A stretch of DNA of 18,967 bases from Pseudomonadota bacterium (GCA_003242645.1 QGVC01000023.1:1-18967), one strand, 5' to 3'; numbered from the stretch's first letter, positions 1 to 8,945 are shown. Numbers and translations are program-made. Notes: generated by a model not told the origin, from the letters alone.

Positions 1-1371
1 ACGCAGATCAAGGCAGCGGCAGGGACCGCGATCAGCCAGGCCCTGCGCAGCGCGATCATGCTGGTCGGTGCGCTCGCGATGATGATCGTGACGAGCCCCG
101 GGCTTTCCTTCCTGGTGCTCATCGCTATTCCTGTGATCGTGCTGCCGCTCATCGCCTACGGACGGCTCGTGCGCCGCCGCTCGCGGCGAGCCCAGGACAC
201 ATTGGCGGAGGCATCCGCTCTCGCGGTCGAGAACCTGACCGCGGTGCGGACGATGCAGGCCTTCACGAATGAGCGTTTCGTGTCCGACCGGTTTGCCAAG
301 GCGGTGGAGAGGGCCTTCGATGCGGCCCGATCGGGCCTTCAGGCCAGGGCGGGACTTACGGCGATGACGATATTCCTCGTCTTCGCCAGCATCGTGGGCG
401 TGCTCTGGTATGGCGCGGACGCCGTCGTGCGCGGCGAGATCACGGGCGGCCGCCTCAGCCAGTTCGTGCTTTACGCGGTCTTCGCGGCCGCTGCGCTGGC
501 CCAGCTTTCGGAGGTCTGGGGTGAGGTCAGTCAGGCGGCCGGAGCTGCCGAACGGATTGCGGAGCTTCTCGCGGTAAAGCCCCAGATCCGTACGCCCGAT
601 CGGCCGGTGCCGTTGCCGGAGCCTGCCCGAGGCGAAATTTCATTCCGGCATGTTAGCTTCCGCTATCCATCGCGAGGTGAATCCGCTCTCACCGATGTTT
701 CCTTCGATGTAGCACCCGGCGAGACCGTGGCCATCGTCGGTCCGTCCGGAGCCGGGAAGAGCACTGTCTTCAATTTGTTGCTCCGCTTCTATGATCCCGA
801 GGCGGGTGAAATTCGCGTCGATGGCGTGCCGATCGGGCAGGCCGACCTTGTGCAGCTTCGCAAGCGCATGGCGCTCGTGCCTCAGGAGGTCGCGCTCTTT
901 GCAGATACCGTGGCCGAGAACATTCGCTACGGCAGCCCGCATGCGAGCCGCGAGGAGGTGGAGCGGGCCGCCCGCTTGGCGCAGGCTCACGAGTTCATCA
1001 CCGCCTTGCCGCAGGGCTACGACACCCAGCTCGGTGAGCGAGGCGTCTCGCTATCGGGTGGCCAGCGGCAGCGCATAGCCATCGCCCGCGCCATTCTCCG
1101 CAACGCGCCGATCCTGTTGCTCGACGAGGCAACGAGCGCGCTCGATGCAGAAAGCGAGGTGGCCGTGCAAAAGGCTCTCGAGGAGGTGATGCGCGGCCGC
1201 ACGACGCTCGTGATCGCACATCGCCTCGCGACCATTCAGAAGGCTGACCGGATCCTCGTGTTCGACGGCGGGCGCATCATCGAGGAAGGCTCGCACGCGG
1301 GGTTGATCCGCCAGGGTGGCCTCTACGCCCGCCTTGCCGATCTGCAATTCGCCGGGGAGGCGGCGCAGTAA
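1..1371 (+). CDS. ABC exporter, fused permease/ATPase (MsbA-like), 5' partial
   Basis: The frame is open from base 1, so the N-terminus lies outside the window; 457 residues are visible of a family usually near 600. The visible part starts late in the transmembrane domain, with hydrophobic segments around bases 58-165 and 360-530, followed by a complete nucleotide-binding domain. That domain has Walker [10 protein letters not shown] (739-765), signature LSGGQRQR (from 1051), Walker [12 protein letters not shown] (from 1111) and the switch histidine in AHRLAT (about 1216). One polypeptide therefore carries both permease and ATPase, as in homodimeric or heterodimeric inner-membrane exporters of lipids, peptides or drugs. 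The substrate cannot be told from sequence. It converges on the OmpA-like gene with 60 bp between stops and no clear terminator. The internal ATG at 58 falls inside the membrane domain and is not the start. Confidence 0.95.
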   Translation, partial: TQIKAAAGTAISQALRSAIMLVGALAMMIVTSPGLSFLVLIAIPVIVLPLIAYGRLVRRRSRRAQDTLAEASALAVENLTAVRTMQAFTNERFVSDRFAKAVERAFDAARSGLQARAGLTAMTIFLVFASIVGVLWYGADAVVRGEITGGRLSQFVLYAVFAAAALAQLSEVWGEVSQAAGAAERIAELLAVKPQIRTPDRPVPLPEPARGEISFRHVSFRYPSRGESALTDVSFDVAPGETVAIVGPSGAGKSTVFNLLLRFYDPEAGEIRVDGVPIGQADLVQLRKRMALVPQEVALFADTVAENIRYGSPHASREEVERAARLAQAHEFITALPQGYDTQLGERGVSLSGGQRQRIAIARAILRNAPILLLDEATSALDAESEVAVQKALEEVMRGRTTLVIAHRLATIQKADRILVFDGGRIIEEGSHAGLIRQGGLYARLADLQFAGEAAQ

Positions 1372-1431
1372 TCTGCAACGCCGCCTAATACGCGCGCACC
1401 GGTCGCAAGTGAATACTGGGCCGCCAGTTGC

Positions 1432-2460
1432 TCAGCGATTAGTCAGCTTCAGCTCGATGCGGCGATTGCGGCGGAAGGCCTCTTCGCTGTCGCCTTCTTC
1501 GAGCGGCTGAAACTCGCCGTAGCCCGCGGCGACAAGCCGGTTCGGCGGGACGCCGCGCGAGATCAGATAGCGGACCACCGAAATCGCGCGCGCCGTCGAC
1601 AGCTCCCAGTTGGATGGGAACTGGAAGCTGCTGATGGGCCGCCTGTCCGTGTGGCCATCGACCTGCAGCACCCAGTCGATCTCCGGCGGGATCGTCCGCT
1701 CCAGCTCGAGGATGGCGGTCGCAAGTTGGTCGATGGCGGCCAGGCCCTCGGGCGTCAGCTCGGCCTGGCCTGACGGGAAGAGCACCTCCGCCTGGAAGAC
1801 GAACCGGTCGCCAACGACGCGAATGTCTTTGCGGTCCTTCAACAGCTCACGGAGGCGGCCGAAGAAATCGGAGCGATAGCGCTGCAACTCCTGCACCTGA
1901 CGGGCTAACGCTGCGTTGAGCCGCTGTCCAAGATCCCTAATGCGCTCCTGCGATTCTTGATCCTTACGTTCGGAGGCTTCGAGGGCTTCGTTCAGCGCCG
2001 CGATCTGCTTTCTGAGCGCGAGCAGTTGCTGGTTGAGCAGATCGACTTTGGCCAGAGCCTCGTTGGAGATCTTCGTCTGCTCGTCGAGGTCAGAGGTCAA
2101 GGCACTGATACGGGCCTGGCTGCCTCGAACCGCCTCTTCCTTTTCAGCGACGAGACCGGTCAGGCGCTCGTTTTCCTCCCGCAACGTCGCTAGCGTTGCC
2201 TGCAGCGCGGCAAGCTCGTCCTCAATGTTCTTGGCCTTGCCCTTCTCGAGAGACAGCAGGTTTGTCAGCTCCGCGATCTGGCGCGTGAGCCGGCGTAGGG
2301 CGGCATCCTTTCCGCTCGACTCCTGGCTGACGAAGTACTGCGCCAGCATGAAGATCGAGAGCAGGAAGGTGAAGACCAGGAGCAGCGTCGACAGCACGTC
2401 GACGTAGCCCGGCCAGAACTCACCGTACTGCCCGCCGTGCCGGCCCCTCCCGCGTGCCAT
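1432..2460 (-). CDS. OmpA/MotB-like peptidoglycan-binding protein with coiled coil
   Basis: 342 residues in three parts. A short cytoplasmic N-terminus leads into one transmembrane helix (about residues 19-43) that carries Asp21 in GYVDVLSTLLLVF, the position of the ion-binding Asp in MotB/TolR/ExbD stators. A long coiled coil follows (about 50-200). The C-terminal OmpA-like domain (about 215-342) has DGHTDRRP (268-275), NWELSTARA (284 on) and RRNRRIEL (near 330), typical peptidoglycan contacts. The protein probably sits in the inner membrane and grips the cell wall. The gene starts 2 bp after the stop of the MotA/TolQ-like gene, so the two are surely co-transcribed and probably form one complex. 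No flagellar gene is in the window, so calling it MotB would be unsafe. Domain call is firm; biological role is unknown. Confidence 0.9.
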   Translation of the reverse strand: MARGRGRHGGQYGEFWPGYVDVLSTLLLVFTFLLSIFMLAQYFVSQESSGKDAALRRLTRQIAELTNLLSLEKGKAKNIEDELAALQATLATLREENERLTGLVAEKEEAVRGSQARISALTSDLDEQTKISNEALAKVDLLNQQLLALRKQIAALNEALEASERKDQESQERIRDLGQRLNAALARQVQELQRYRSDFFGRLRELLKDRKDIRVVGDRFVFQAEVLFPSGQAELTPEGLAAIDQLATAILELERTIPPEIDWVLQVDGHTDRRPISSFQFPSNWELSTARAISVVRYLISRGVPPNRLVAAGYGEFQPLEEGDSEEAFRRNRRIELKLTNR

Positions 2461-2462
2461 CG

Positions 2463-3500
2463 TTACGCTCCGCGTCGCTTGAAGCTGGCGGCGAGCTCAC
2501 GCAGCATCCCCGTCACCTGGTTCTGCTGCGCCGCCTGCTCGTCCACCCACTGACGGACGACGTTCTGCTCGGCCCGCATTTGCGCCACCAGCTCGTTGAC
2601 GCCCTGAGCCAGCTCTCGCACAGCATCATGGCTGCTGCTGTTCGGCTCCAGCGGCAGCGCCGCATTCAGACGATCAGCCAGCTCCGTGATCGAGCGCTGC
2701 ATTTCGAAAACGGCCGAGTAGAGCTGGCGGGTCAGTTGGTCTGTCGATCCCGAGCCGGGCGTCAGCTCGGTGATCCCGGAAAGCCATTCCTCAAGCTCAT
2801 TGTAGAAGCGGTTCTGAGCGTTGCTCGCTTGCAGCTCTAGAAAGCCGAGCACGAGGGATCCGGAAAGGCCGAGCAAGGATGACGAAAAGGCCGTTCCCAT
2901 TCCCCGGAGCGGCGCGGCCAAGCCCGACTTGAGCTCCTCGAAGATCAGGGCGCTCTCAGATGCCCGGGTATCGAGGCTGCTGATCGTGACGCCGACGGAG
3001 GTGATCGTCTCGAGCAAACCCCAGAAGGTTCCCAACAGGCCGAGGAAAACCAATAGCCCCACCAGGTAACGTCCGGTGTCGCGGGCCTCGTCGAGGCGTG
3101 AGCCGATGGAATCCATGATGGATCGCATCGACACAGTCGAAAGAGACAGCGTGCCGGTCCGATCGCGCAGCATGGTCGCCATGGGCGCCAGCAGCACCGG
3201 CTTGTGAGAGATGGCGAGGCCGGGATCGGCGATCCGGAAGGCATTCACCCAGCGGATCTCCGGGTAGAGCCGAATGACCTGCCGGAATGAGTACAGGATG
3301 CCGATGAACAGAACGAAGACAATCAGTCCGTTGAGAAACGGATTGTAGAGGAATGCATTAATCAAGGTCGGCGCGGCGATCGCAGCGATGAACCCGACGA
3401 TCGTCAGGAAGAAGATCATGTTGAGGAGAAAGCTGCCCGGTGTGCTCAACGTACGAGGGGCAGCCTTCATCGTAATTTCAGCTTGTCGCTTTCTGGCCAT
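2463..3500 (-). CDS. MotA/TolQ/ExbB-like proton-channel protein
   Basis: 345 residues with hydrophobic segments at about 26-50, 56-72, 145-168 and 197-222. The third contains GLLVFLGLLGTFWGLLETI and the fourth GMGTAFSSSLLGLSGS, the two conserved helices that line the ion path in MotA/TolQ/ExbB proteins. A cytoplasmic loop lies between the second and third helices. The C-terminal 100 residues are polar and probably helical. It pairs with the OmpA/MotB-like gene immediately downstream (2-bp gap), giving a complete stator-like unit: channel plus wall-anchored partner with the membrane Asp. A GAGG ribosome-binding site lies about 8 bases before the ATG at 3500. It could drive an unknown envelope process. 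Calling it flagellar MotA would be unsupported because MotA is usually shorter and no flagellar genes are nearby. Confidence 0.9.
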   Translation of the reverse strand: MARKRQAEITMKAAPRTLSTPGSFLLNMIFFLTIVGFIAAIAAPTLINAFLYNPFLNGLIVFVLFIGILYSFRQVIRLYPEIRWVNAFRIADPGLAISHKPVLLAPMATMLRDRTGTLSLSTVSMRSIMDSIGSRLDEARDTGRYLVGLLVFLGLLGTFWGLLETITSVGVTISSLDTRASESALIFEELKSGLAAPLRGMGTAFSSSLLGLSGSLVLGFLELQASNAQNRFYNELEEWLSGITELTPGSGSTDQLTRQLYSAVFEMQRSITELADRLNAALPLEPNSSSHDAVRELAQGVNELVAQMRAEQNVVRQWVDEQAAQQNQVTGMLRELAASFKRRGA

Positions 3501-3596
3501 TATTCGAGCCTCATGACGGACGCGCCAGCGACATTACCGAAATCACGTGGCAAGCAAAACCGGCAACATCGTGCCAGGGATAGGCCATCTTCGTCT

Positions 3597-4397
3597 TTAT
3601 GCAGCTTTCTGAACTGCCGAAAGGACGGAAAGTAACCCGCGTGAGATCGTAGGGTTGCCAGCGAGGATGCTGCCGGTCTCGAAGATGCGGTTCCCCCCTT
3701 GCGCATCTGTAACCAAACCGCCGGCCTCGCGCACGATTACAATACCTGCTGCCAGATCCCATGGCTGCAGGTTGTGCTCCCAGTAGCCATCGAAGCGGCC
3801 TGCCGCTGTCCATGCCAGGTCCAGCGCCGCCGAGCCGGTGCGCCGGATGCCGGCCACTTCGCGCATGATCGCCTCCGCCTCCCGCAAGAATTGGGCGTGG
3901 CCCGAACGGCCCCGGTGCGGAATGCCCGTCGCGACGACGCAGTCGGAAAGCGTCCGGCGTGCCGCAACCCGAATACGCCGGTCATTCAGAAACGCACCCT
4001 TCCCCTTCTCCGCCGTATACATCTCATCCAAGATCGGATTGTAGATCAACCCGGCAACGAGCTGGCCCTCCCGCTCGAGAGCGATCGAAATGGCGAACAG
4101 CGGAATGCTATGGAGGAAATTTGTGGTGCCGTCGAGCGGATCGACGATCCACCGGTGCGTCTTGTCTGCGCCGACGATCTCGCCGCGCTCCTCCATGAGG
4201 AAGCCGTAGCCGGGGCGTGCGCGCGACAGCTCGCGGAACAGGATCTCCTCGGCGCGGTGATCGGCTGCGGAGACGAAGTTCGCCGGACCCTTGATCGAGA
4301 CCTGGAGCTGCGCCACCTCGCCGAAGTCGCGAGCCAGGCTGCGTGCAGCTTTTCGCGCAGCAGCGATCATCACGTTCATCAGGGCAGAGGCAGGCAT
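3597..4397 (-). CDS. suhB: Inositol monophosphatase family protein
   Basis: 266 residues, normal length for the Mg2+-dependent inositol-phosphate phosphatase family. Visible motifs are the metal-binding acidic pair Glu69-Glu70 in FLMEERGE, the core DPLDGTTNF (Asp86, Asp89, then the Thr pair) and the distal metal-site WD (Trp213-Asp214) followed by LAAGIVIVREAGG. Most relatives have a GEE triplet where this protein reads MEE; both acids are kept. It hydrolyses myo-inositol-1-phosphate or a similar sugar phosphate in the cytoplasm. In other bacteria SuhB also acts in rRNA antitermination, which cannot be judged here. The ATG at 4397 has GGAAAG seven bases upstream; Met7 and Met10 are alternatives. 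It stands 156 bp downstream of the Sel1 gene on the same strand. Confidence 0.93.
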   Translation of the reverse strand: MPASALMNVMIAAARKAARSLARDFGEVAQLQVSIKGPANFVSAADHRAEEILFRELSRARPGYGFLMEERGEIVGADKTHRWIVDPLDGTTNFLHSIPLFAISIALEREGQLVAGLIYNPILDEMYTAEKGKGAFLNDRRIRVAARRTLSDCVVATGIPHRGRSGHAQFLREAEAIMREVAGIRRTGSAALDLAWTAAGRFDGYWEHNLQPWDLAAGIVIVREAGGLVTDAQGGNRIFETGSILAGNPTISRGLLSVLSAVQKAA

Positions 4398-4553
4398 TGC
4401 ACAGCTTTCCGGTGCGGTAAGGGGATAGGTGAAATAGGCTCAGACGCCGTCGAACTCCAGGGCGTGGCCGTCTCGACTAGCGGCTCCCGCCGACAATGAC
4501 AAGAGTAAGGCCCGCCAAAGTTTAGCCGGCTCCTCGAACGGAACGATGCGGCA

Positions 4554-5690
4554 TCAGTTCGGTAGGATGCCAACAGCGGCCCGTTCGCGCCACTCGTAGG
4601 CGGCTTTCTCGGCAGCAATCCGGGCGTCTGGCGGAAGACTGGCCACCATTTTGTCGAGCGCTTCGTCCTCTATCCCGCCTTCCTTGGCCAGGATGCGCCA
4701 CTTGGCCGCTTCGATCAGATTGGGCTCGCCTCGCTCGTCACTCGCCAGGAGATGGGCCAGACGGTTTTGGGCGCCTGGAAAGCCTTTCTCGGCTGCCGAG
4801 CGAAGATAATGCACCGCCTTCGGCATCTCCGAATTGAGGCCGAAGCCGCGAAGCAGCATCAGCGCGTAGTCGTACTCAGCTTCGAGAAGCCCTTGCTCCG
4901 CAGCCTTCCGCATCCAGAGGGCTGCCTGATAAGCATCGGGCTCGACGCCATGTCCGGTCTGGTAAAGGACCGCCAGATCGTACTGGGCGGCAACGACGCC
5001 TTGCTCGGCAGCGTAGCGGATGTGCAGGGCACCCCGGACGGGATTTTCCGGCTTGCCATCGCCGTCCAAGAACATGAGGCCGAGGTTGTAGTTTGCGTAA
5101 GGATGGCCCTTCGCAGCGGCGATCTCGAACATGCGCGCGGCTGCCTCGCGGTCCTTCTTGACGCCGCGTCCTTCCGCGAGGAACAGGCCGAGCGAGAATG
5201 CCGCCTCGATGTCTCCAAGCTCGGCGCCCTTCGCGTACCATTGTGCGGCAACGGCCTCATCTTTCGGCACGCCGAGCCCTTCGGCGTAGATGCGTCCAAT
5301 CAGGGTATGGGCCTGCGGCTCCCCCTTCTTGGCGGCGCGCTCAGCCAAGTCCAGGGCGGTCAGATATCGCCCCTGCTCGAAGGCGATGTAGGCCGCATCC
5401 TCGCCCGTGGCGGGGACGAGATAGCGCGACACTTCACTTTCCGGCTTGTTCGGCGTGAACCTGCTGAGCGGATCAGCTCTCTGATCGTTCTGGAGCGGCT
5501 TTGGTCCCTTGGGCTGCGGCCGTGCCATCGGCTTCGACTTCGCCGATCTTGGTTTCCTTTTCTCTTTGGCCGTTTCTGTCGAGAGGTAGGGCTCGGACTC
5601 CATGGACCAGGAGCTGGTCTCCGCCATGGCCTGCGTTGCGCCAATCATCAGCGCCAGCGACAAGGCCAAAGTGAAACTTGCGGCTCTCAT
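4554..5690 (-). CDS. Secreted Sel1-like (TPR) repeat protein
   Basis: 378 residues. The N-terminus has a signal peptide: a basic start, a hydrophobic core, then AMA|ETSS, so cleavage is expected after residue 23. A Lys/Pro/Arg-rich linker (about 41-75) comes next. About six Sel1 repeats follow (about 125-160, 161-197, 198-233, 234-269, 270-305, 306-340), each with the pattern A-x-x-x-LG-x-x-Y-x-x-G-x-G-V and a trailing W/Y-x-x-KAAEQG. Such solenoids bind other proteins. A periplasmic role in envelope assembly or signalling is likely, but no partner can be named. The start is 15 bp after the ThiE-like stop, with GGAAGG before the ATG, so the two are probably co-transcribed. Confidence 0.93.
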   Translation of the reverse strand: MRAASFTLALSLALMIGATQAMAETSSWSMESEPYLSTETAKEKRKPRSAKSKPMARPQPKGPKPLQNDQRADPLSRFTPNKPESEVSRYLVPATGEDAAYIAFEQGRYLTALDLAERAAKKGEPQAHTLIGRIYAEGLGVPKDEAVAAQWYAKGAELGDIEAAFSLGLFLAEGRGVKKDREAAARMFEIAAAKGHPYANYNLGLMFLDGDGKPENPVRGALHIRYAAEQGVVAAQYDLAVLYQTGHGVEPDAYQAALWMRKAAEQGLLEAEYDYALMLLRGFGLNSEMPKAVHYLRSAAEKGFPGAQNRLAHLLASDERGEPNLIEAAKWRILAKEGGIEDEALDKMVASLPPDARIAAEKAAYEWRERAAVGILPN

Positions 5691-5705
5691 TGGCCTTCCG
5701 AACCC

Positions 5706-6350
5706 TTACTGCGCCACGGCGAGTTGGATCCTCTCGGCGAAGCTCGCAATGCGCCGGGCAACGTGCGCTGGCGGCGTTCCCGCCTCGATCTTCACGCCAA
5801 TGAAGTCAGCCCCCGCCTCAGCAAGTGCGGCCGCCAGCTCCGGCGTTTCAACATCGAGCGCCACGCAGGGCACCTCGAAGATTTCCGCCCACCAGGCAAT
5901 GAGGTCGAGACGGCGCTCTCGCGCTATGTCGAGATTCTGCACGCTAGCAGGGATGCCGAAGGCCACGTAATCGGCGCCTGCCTCGGCAACCGTCATGGCG
6001 TCATGACGGGAGTGGCCAGAGTCGAACCCGACGATCCCAGTCCGGCCGATGGTTTGGCGCGCGTCGCGATAGCGGGACTCGATGTCCTTGCTGTGACTCA
6101 GGTGTACGCCATCGGCGCCGAGCTGCTGCGCGAGGCCGAAGTCATCCAGCAGCAGCGCCGCTGCTCCGTGAGACTGCACAAGTTGGATGAGCGGGCCTGC
6201 GGTGGCAGCGTTCAGCGCCTGGCCGGCGGGCGGTATGATGAGAACTGACGGGATAGGGCCAGCAGCAAAAGCCGCCGACAGACGGTCAGCGGCGGCTTCA
6301 CAAGCTTCCACCACCAGGAAGAGCTCAGCGCCCCCTTCCGGTCCGTCCAT
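5706..6350 (-). CDS. ThiE/TenI-fold protein, degenerate thiamine-phosphate-synthase homologue
   Basis: 214 residues with the TIM-barrel layout of ThiE: LLLDDFGLAQQLGADGVHLSHS, then IVGFDSGHS, then GADYVAFG, then AEAGADFIGV. The fold and family are recognisable, but most residues that bind the pyrimidine-pyrophosphate and thiazole substrates are changed. The QLRxK motif reads VLIIPP. GVHLGQ has become GVHLSH. The FPTxTK phosphate loop reads IPASVQN. The AIGGI strand reads ALDVE. Automatic annotation would call it thiamine phosphate synthase; from sequence it is more likely to be catalytically dead or to have a new ligand. The ATG at 6350 has GGAG seven bases upstream. It lies between the aldolase and the Sel1 gene, and no other thiamine gene is present. 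Confidence 0.8.
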   Translation of the reverse strand: MDGPEGGAELFLVVEACEAAADRLSAAFAAGPIPSVLIIPPAGQALNAATAGPLIQLVQSHGAAALLLDDFGLAQQLGADGVHLSHSKDIESRYRDARQTIGRTGIVGFDSGHSRHDAMTVAEAGADYVAFGIPASVQNLDIARERRLDLIAWWAEIFEVPCVALDVETPELAAALAEAGADFIGVKIEAGTPPAHVARRIASFAERIQLAVAQ

Positions 6351-6447
6351 CGGCTGCTCCCAGCGATACCTGAGTCACCGCAGCCCTATCGGCGGCAAAT
6401 CCGGCCAAAGGGTGGCGCCGGTGTGCCGCCCACAGACCAACAGCGCC

Positions 6448-7482
6448 TCAGGCGGCCTTCTCAAGCGCGGGCTGCCATTTGCCGAGTGAGGCAAGCCCGT
6501 TCATCTTGGCCCGATGGGCGAACGCACGCTGGGCCGCGGCAACGTTCTCCGAACGGCCACCCCAAGCCTTGAGCGCAGCCGCCTGCAACGCACGGCCGTA
6601 CGAGAAGGTCAGCTTCCAGGGCAGATTGCCCATGGAGTTCATCAGCGACAGGTGCTCCGTCGCCTGTTCGTCCGTCTGACCGCCGGAGAGGAAGGCGATG
6701 CCGGGGACGGCTGCCGGGACGCTCGCCTTGAGGCACTGGATTGTGCGCTCAGCGACCTCCTGCGGGCTCGCCTGCTTCGGGCATTTCTGCCCGGCGATCA
6801 CCATGTTCGGCTTCAGCACCATGCCCTCGAGCTTGACGCTGGCGTCATAAAGCTCCTGGAAGACCGTGCGTAGCGTCCACTCGGTGACCTCGTAGCAGCG
6901 GTCGATGTCGTGGGTGCAGTACTCGCCGTCCATCAGCACTTCCGGCTCGACGATGGGCACGATGTTCGCCTCTTGGCAAAGAGCCGCGTAGCGGGCGAGC
7001 GCATGGGCGTTGGCTTTGATGCAGTTCCAGGTGGGGCAACCGTCAGCAATGGTGATGACGGCGCGCCATTTCGCAAACCGGGCACCCAGCTGGTAGTACT
7101 CGGCCAGCCGCTCGCGGAGACCGTCGAGACCTTCCGTCACTTTCTCGACCTTCGAGGTCGGGCCAGCCAGCGGCTTTGCGCCTTTGTCGACCTTGATGCC
7201 GGGAATGGAGCCGGCGGTTTTGATGAGGTCGATGAGCGGCGTTCCATCCTTCGCTTTCTGGCGAATGGTTTCGTCGTACAGGATCACGCCGGAGATGTAG
7301 TTCCGCATCGCCTCGGTCGACCGGAACAGCATCTCACGGTAATCGCGGCGATTTTCTTCTGTGTTCTCGATGCCGATCGAGTCGAAGCGTTTCTTGATGG
7401 TGCCGGTGCTTTCATCCGCGGCCAGGATTCCCTTACCAGGGGTCACCATGGCCTGTGCAATGTCCTCGAGCTTCTCAGTCAT
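6448..7482 (-). CDS. fbaB: Fructose-bisphosphate aldolase, class I
   Basis: 344 residues, the usual class I length. It cleaves fructose-1,6-bisphosphate to dihydroxyacetone phosphate and glyceraldehyde-3-phosphate through a lysine Schiff base, without metal. The active site is complete: Asp23 in GILAADESTGTIKKRF, Lys138 in FAKWRAV, Glu179 in VPIVEPEV, Lys224 (Schiff base) in LEGMVLKPNMV, and the phosphate loop AFLSGGQTDEQAT. The start at 7482 is set by a strong GAGGAGAAG about five bases upstream. It follows gap on the same strand after 193 bp, and its product and the GAPDH substrate are the same triose phosphate. Class I aldolase in a bacterium is the less common type overall but is usual in this lineage. 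Confidence 0.97.
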   Translation of the reverse strand: MTEKLEDIAQAMVTPGKGILAADESTGTIKKRFDSIGIENTEENRRDYREMLFRSTEAMRNYISGVILYDETIRQKAKDGTPLIDLIKTAGSIPGIKVDKGAKPLAGPTSKVEKVTEGLDGLRERLAEYYQLGARFAKWRAVITIADGCPTWNCIKANAHALARYAALCQEANIVPIVEPEVLMDGEYCTHDIDRCYEVTEWTLRTVFQELYDASVKLEGMVLKPNMVIAGQKCPKQASPQEVAERTIQCLKASVPAAVPGIAFLSGGQTDEQATEHLSLMNSMGNLPWKLTFSYGRALQAAALKAWGGRSENVAAAQRAFAHRAKMNGLASLGKWQPALEKAA

Positions 7483-7605
7483 GACTTCACTTCTCCTCGG
7501 GGCAATTACCGAGCCACACTCTCGCGCTGATGCCAGCAGTATCGCAAGCCTGCAAGGCCGCGCGCTCTCAAGAAACGCGTCGCGGGGCGAATCGACATTC
7601 CCGCC

Positions 7606-7668
7606 GAGCCTAAGGCTCCGGCAAGCCTAGCCTGTGGCCGATTCCACAAAGTGGCGGCTCCGAGCCAC
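7606..7668 (-). terminator. Inverted repeats downstream of gap, possible terminator or attenuator
   Basis: Two small stem-loops occupy part of the 193-bp gap between gap and the aldolase gene. Just after the gap stop (7651-7668) GTGGC and GCCAC form a 5-bp stem, followed in the minus-strand sense by TTTGTGG. Further on (7606-7618) GAGCC-TTA-GGCTC forms a second 5-bp stem. Neither has a long U-tract. They may partly uncouple the aldolase from gap or protect the 3' end of the gap message. Confidence 0.3.
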
Positions 7669-7675
7669 GGCCTCG

Positions 7676-8686
7676 CTAGAGCAACTTACCCATCGCAACA
7701 GCGGTGTCGATCATCCGGTTCGAGAATCCCCACTCGTTATCGTACCAGGAGAGCACACGAACGAGCTTGCCATCCACGATCTGCGTCTGAGTGGCATCGA
7801 ACGTCGACGACGCCGGCGAGTGCAGGAAGTCGATGGAAACCAGAGGAGCCTTGTTCACGGCCAGTATGCCTTTAAGCTCCTGCGAGGCCGCCCGCTCCAT
7901 CGCCTTGTTGATCTCCTCGACCGTGGTCTCCCGCTCGGGGATCACCTTCAGGTCGACAACCGACACGTTGGCCACGGGAACGCGAATCGCGGTGCCGTCG
8001 AGCTTGCCCTTGAGCTCTGGCAGCACCAGCCCGACCGCGGCTGCGGCACCCGTCGAGGTTGGGATCATGGACATGGCCGCGGCGCGAGCGCGGCGGAGAT
8101 CCTTATGGGCCTGATCGAGAATCCTCTGGTCGTTCGTGTAGGCGTGGATCGTGGTCATGTAGCCCGACTTGATCCCGCAAAGCTCATGCAGGACCTTGGC
8201 GACGGGCGCCAGGCAGTTGGTCGTGCAGGAGGCGTTCGAAACGACTTTGTGGTCCGCCGTCAGCTTATCGTGGTTGACGCCGTAGACGACCGTGAGATCG
8301 GCTCCCTTCGACGGTGCCGACACCAGCACCCTCTTCGCGCCGGCGTCGAGATGCACCTTGGCCTTCTCCTTATCGGTGAAGACACCCGTGCACTCCATGA
8401 CAATGTCGACCCCCAGCTCTTTCCAGGGGAGCTGGGAGGGATCCTTGATGGCGAGGACGCGAATCGGCTTGCCGAAGCCGATATCCATGTAATCGCCTTC
8501 GATCTTGACCTCGCCGGGGTAGGTGCCGTGTACGCTGTCGTACTTGAAGAGATGAGCGTTGACCTCGGGCGTGGCGAGATCATTGATCGCGACCACCTCG
8601 ACGTCCGAGCGCTTGCCTTCGGCGATAGCCCGAAGCACGTTGCGGCCAATGCGCCCGAAACCCGAAATCGCGATCTTTAGAGCCAT
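7676..8686 (-). CDS. gap: Glyceraldehyde-3-phosphate dehydrogenase, type I
   Basis: 336 residues after start correction. The open frame extends 20 codons further to 8746, but the family N-terminus [16 protein letters not shown] begins at the ATG at 8686, which has AGGAGAGG just upstream. The Rossmann motif GFGRIGR, Asp36 in VVAIND (typical of NAD+ preference), the catalytic Cys154 in SNASCTTNC and His181 in TTIHAYT are all present. The enzyme oxidises glyceraldehyde-3-phosphate to 1,3-bisphosphoglycerate in the cytoplasm. It is the first gene of the minus-strand run and lies opposite the zapA block. In related genomes tkt often precedes it and pgk follows; neither is here. Confidence 0.97.
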   Translation of the reverse strand: MALKIAISGFGRIGRNVLRAIAEGKRSDVEVVAINDLATPEVNAHLFKYDSVHGTYPGEVKIEGDYMDIGFGKPIRVLAIKDPSQLPWKELGVDIVMECTGVFTDKEKAKVHLDAGAKRVLVSAPSKGADLTVVYGVNHDKLTADHKVVSNASCTTNCLAPVAKVLHELCGIKSGYMTTIHAYTNDQRILDQAHKDLRRARAAAMSMIPTSTGAAAAVGLVLPELKGKLDGTAIRVPVANVSVVDLKVIPERETTVEEINKAMERAASQELKGILAVNKAPLVSIDFLHSPASSTFDATQTQIVDGKLVRVLSWYDNEWGFSNRMIDTAVAMGKLL

Positions 8687-8763
8687 TTTGTCCTCTCCTG
8701 GCGAGCTGTAGACCGGCGGGCTCGCAATTCTCGTGTGCCCCGCCAACTTAAATCGACGTAGCG

Positions 8764-8794
8764 ATTACATGTTCCCGCCGACCCGGCGTGTCAA
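8764..8794 (-). promoter_or_regulatory. Candidate sigma70-type promoter for gap
   Basis: Read on the minus strand, a perfect -35 hexamer TTGACA (8789-8794) is followed after 19 bases by TGTAAT (8764-8769), one mismatch from TATAAT. It sits about 80 bp before the gap start in the 259-bp divergent region. The 19-base spacer is long, so support is modest. On the opposite strand TTGACG (8855-8860) with TTAAGG (8878-8883) is a weaker candidate for the zapA side. Confidence 0.35.
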
Positions 8795-8945
8795 TGCGTG
8801 CGGCCCGGATGCAGCAGTTGCACTGAACAATGAAATCGTTCGACGTCCGCCGAGTTGACGGCCCAGCTTTCCAAGACTTAAGGTCCCTTATGGCGACCTG
8901 TAGGCCAAGGGGGGGGCTCTGCGTCGCACTCCAGGAACACGCCGA

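Noticed and set aside
1432..3500. Zorya-type defence system (ZorA/ZorB-like pair)
   Set aside because: The domain pair is similar, but no ZorC, ZorD or ZorE-like gene is adjacent and the surroundings are core metabolism. A housekeeping stator-like pair is simpler.
4752..6248. Plus-strand open frame of 498 codons
   Set aside because: It runs antisense across two well-supported genes (Sel1 protein and ThiE-like) and their junction, and its protein shows no domain pattern. High G+C favours such shadows.
7634..8680. Plus-strand open frame of 348 codons opposite gap
   Set aside because: It is the mirror of the conserved GAPDH frame and encodes an Arg/His/Val-rich sequence with no recognisable fold.
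8909..8916. Run of eight G before the coiled-coil gene, possible phase-variable tract
   Set aside because: It lies about 30 bp upstream of the start, not between -35 and -10 of a supported promoter, and the neighbouring genes are housekeeping.
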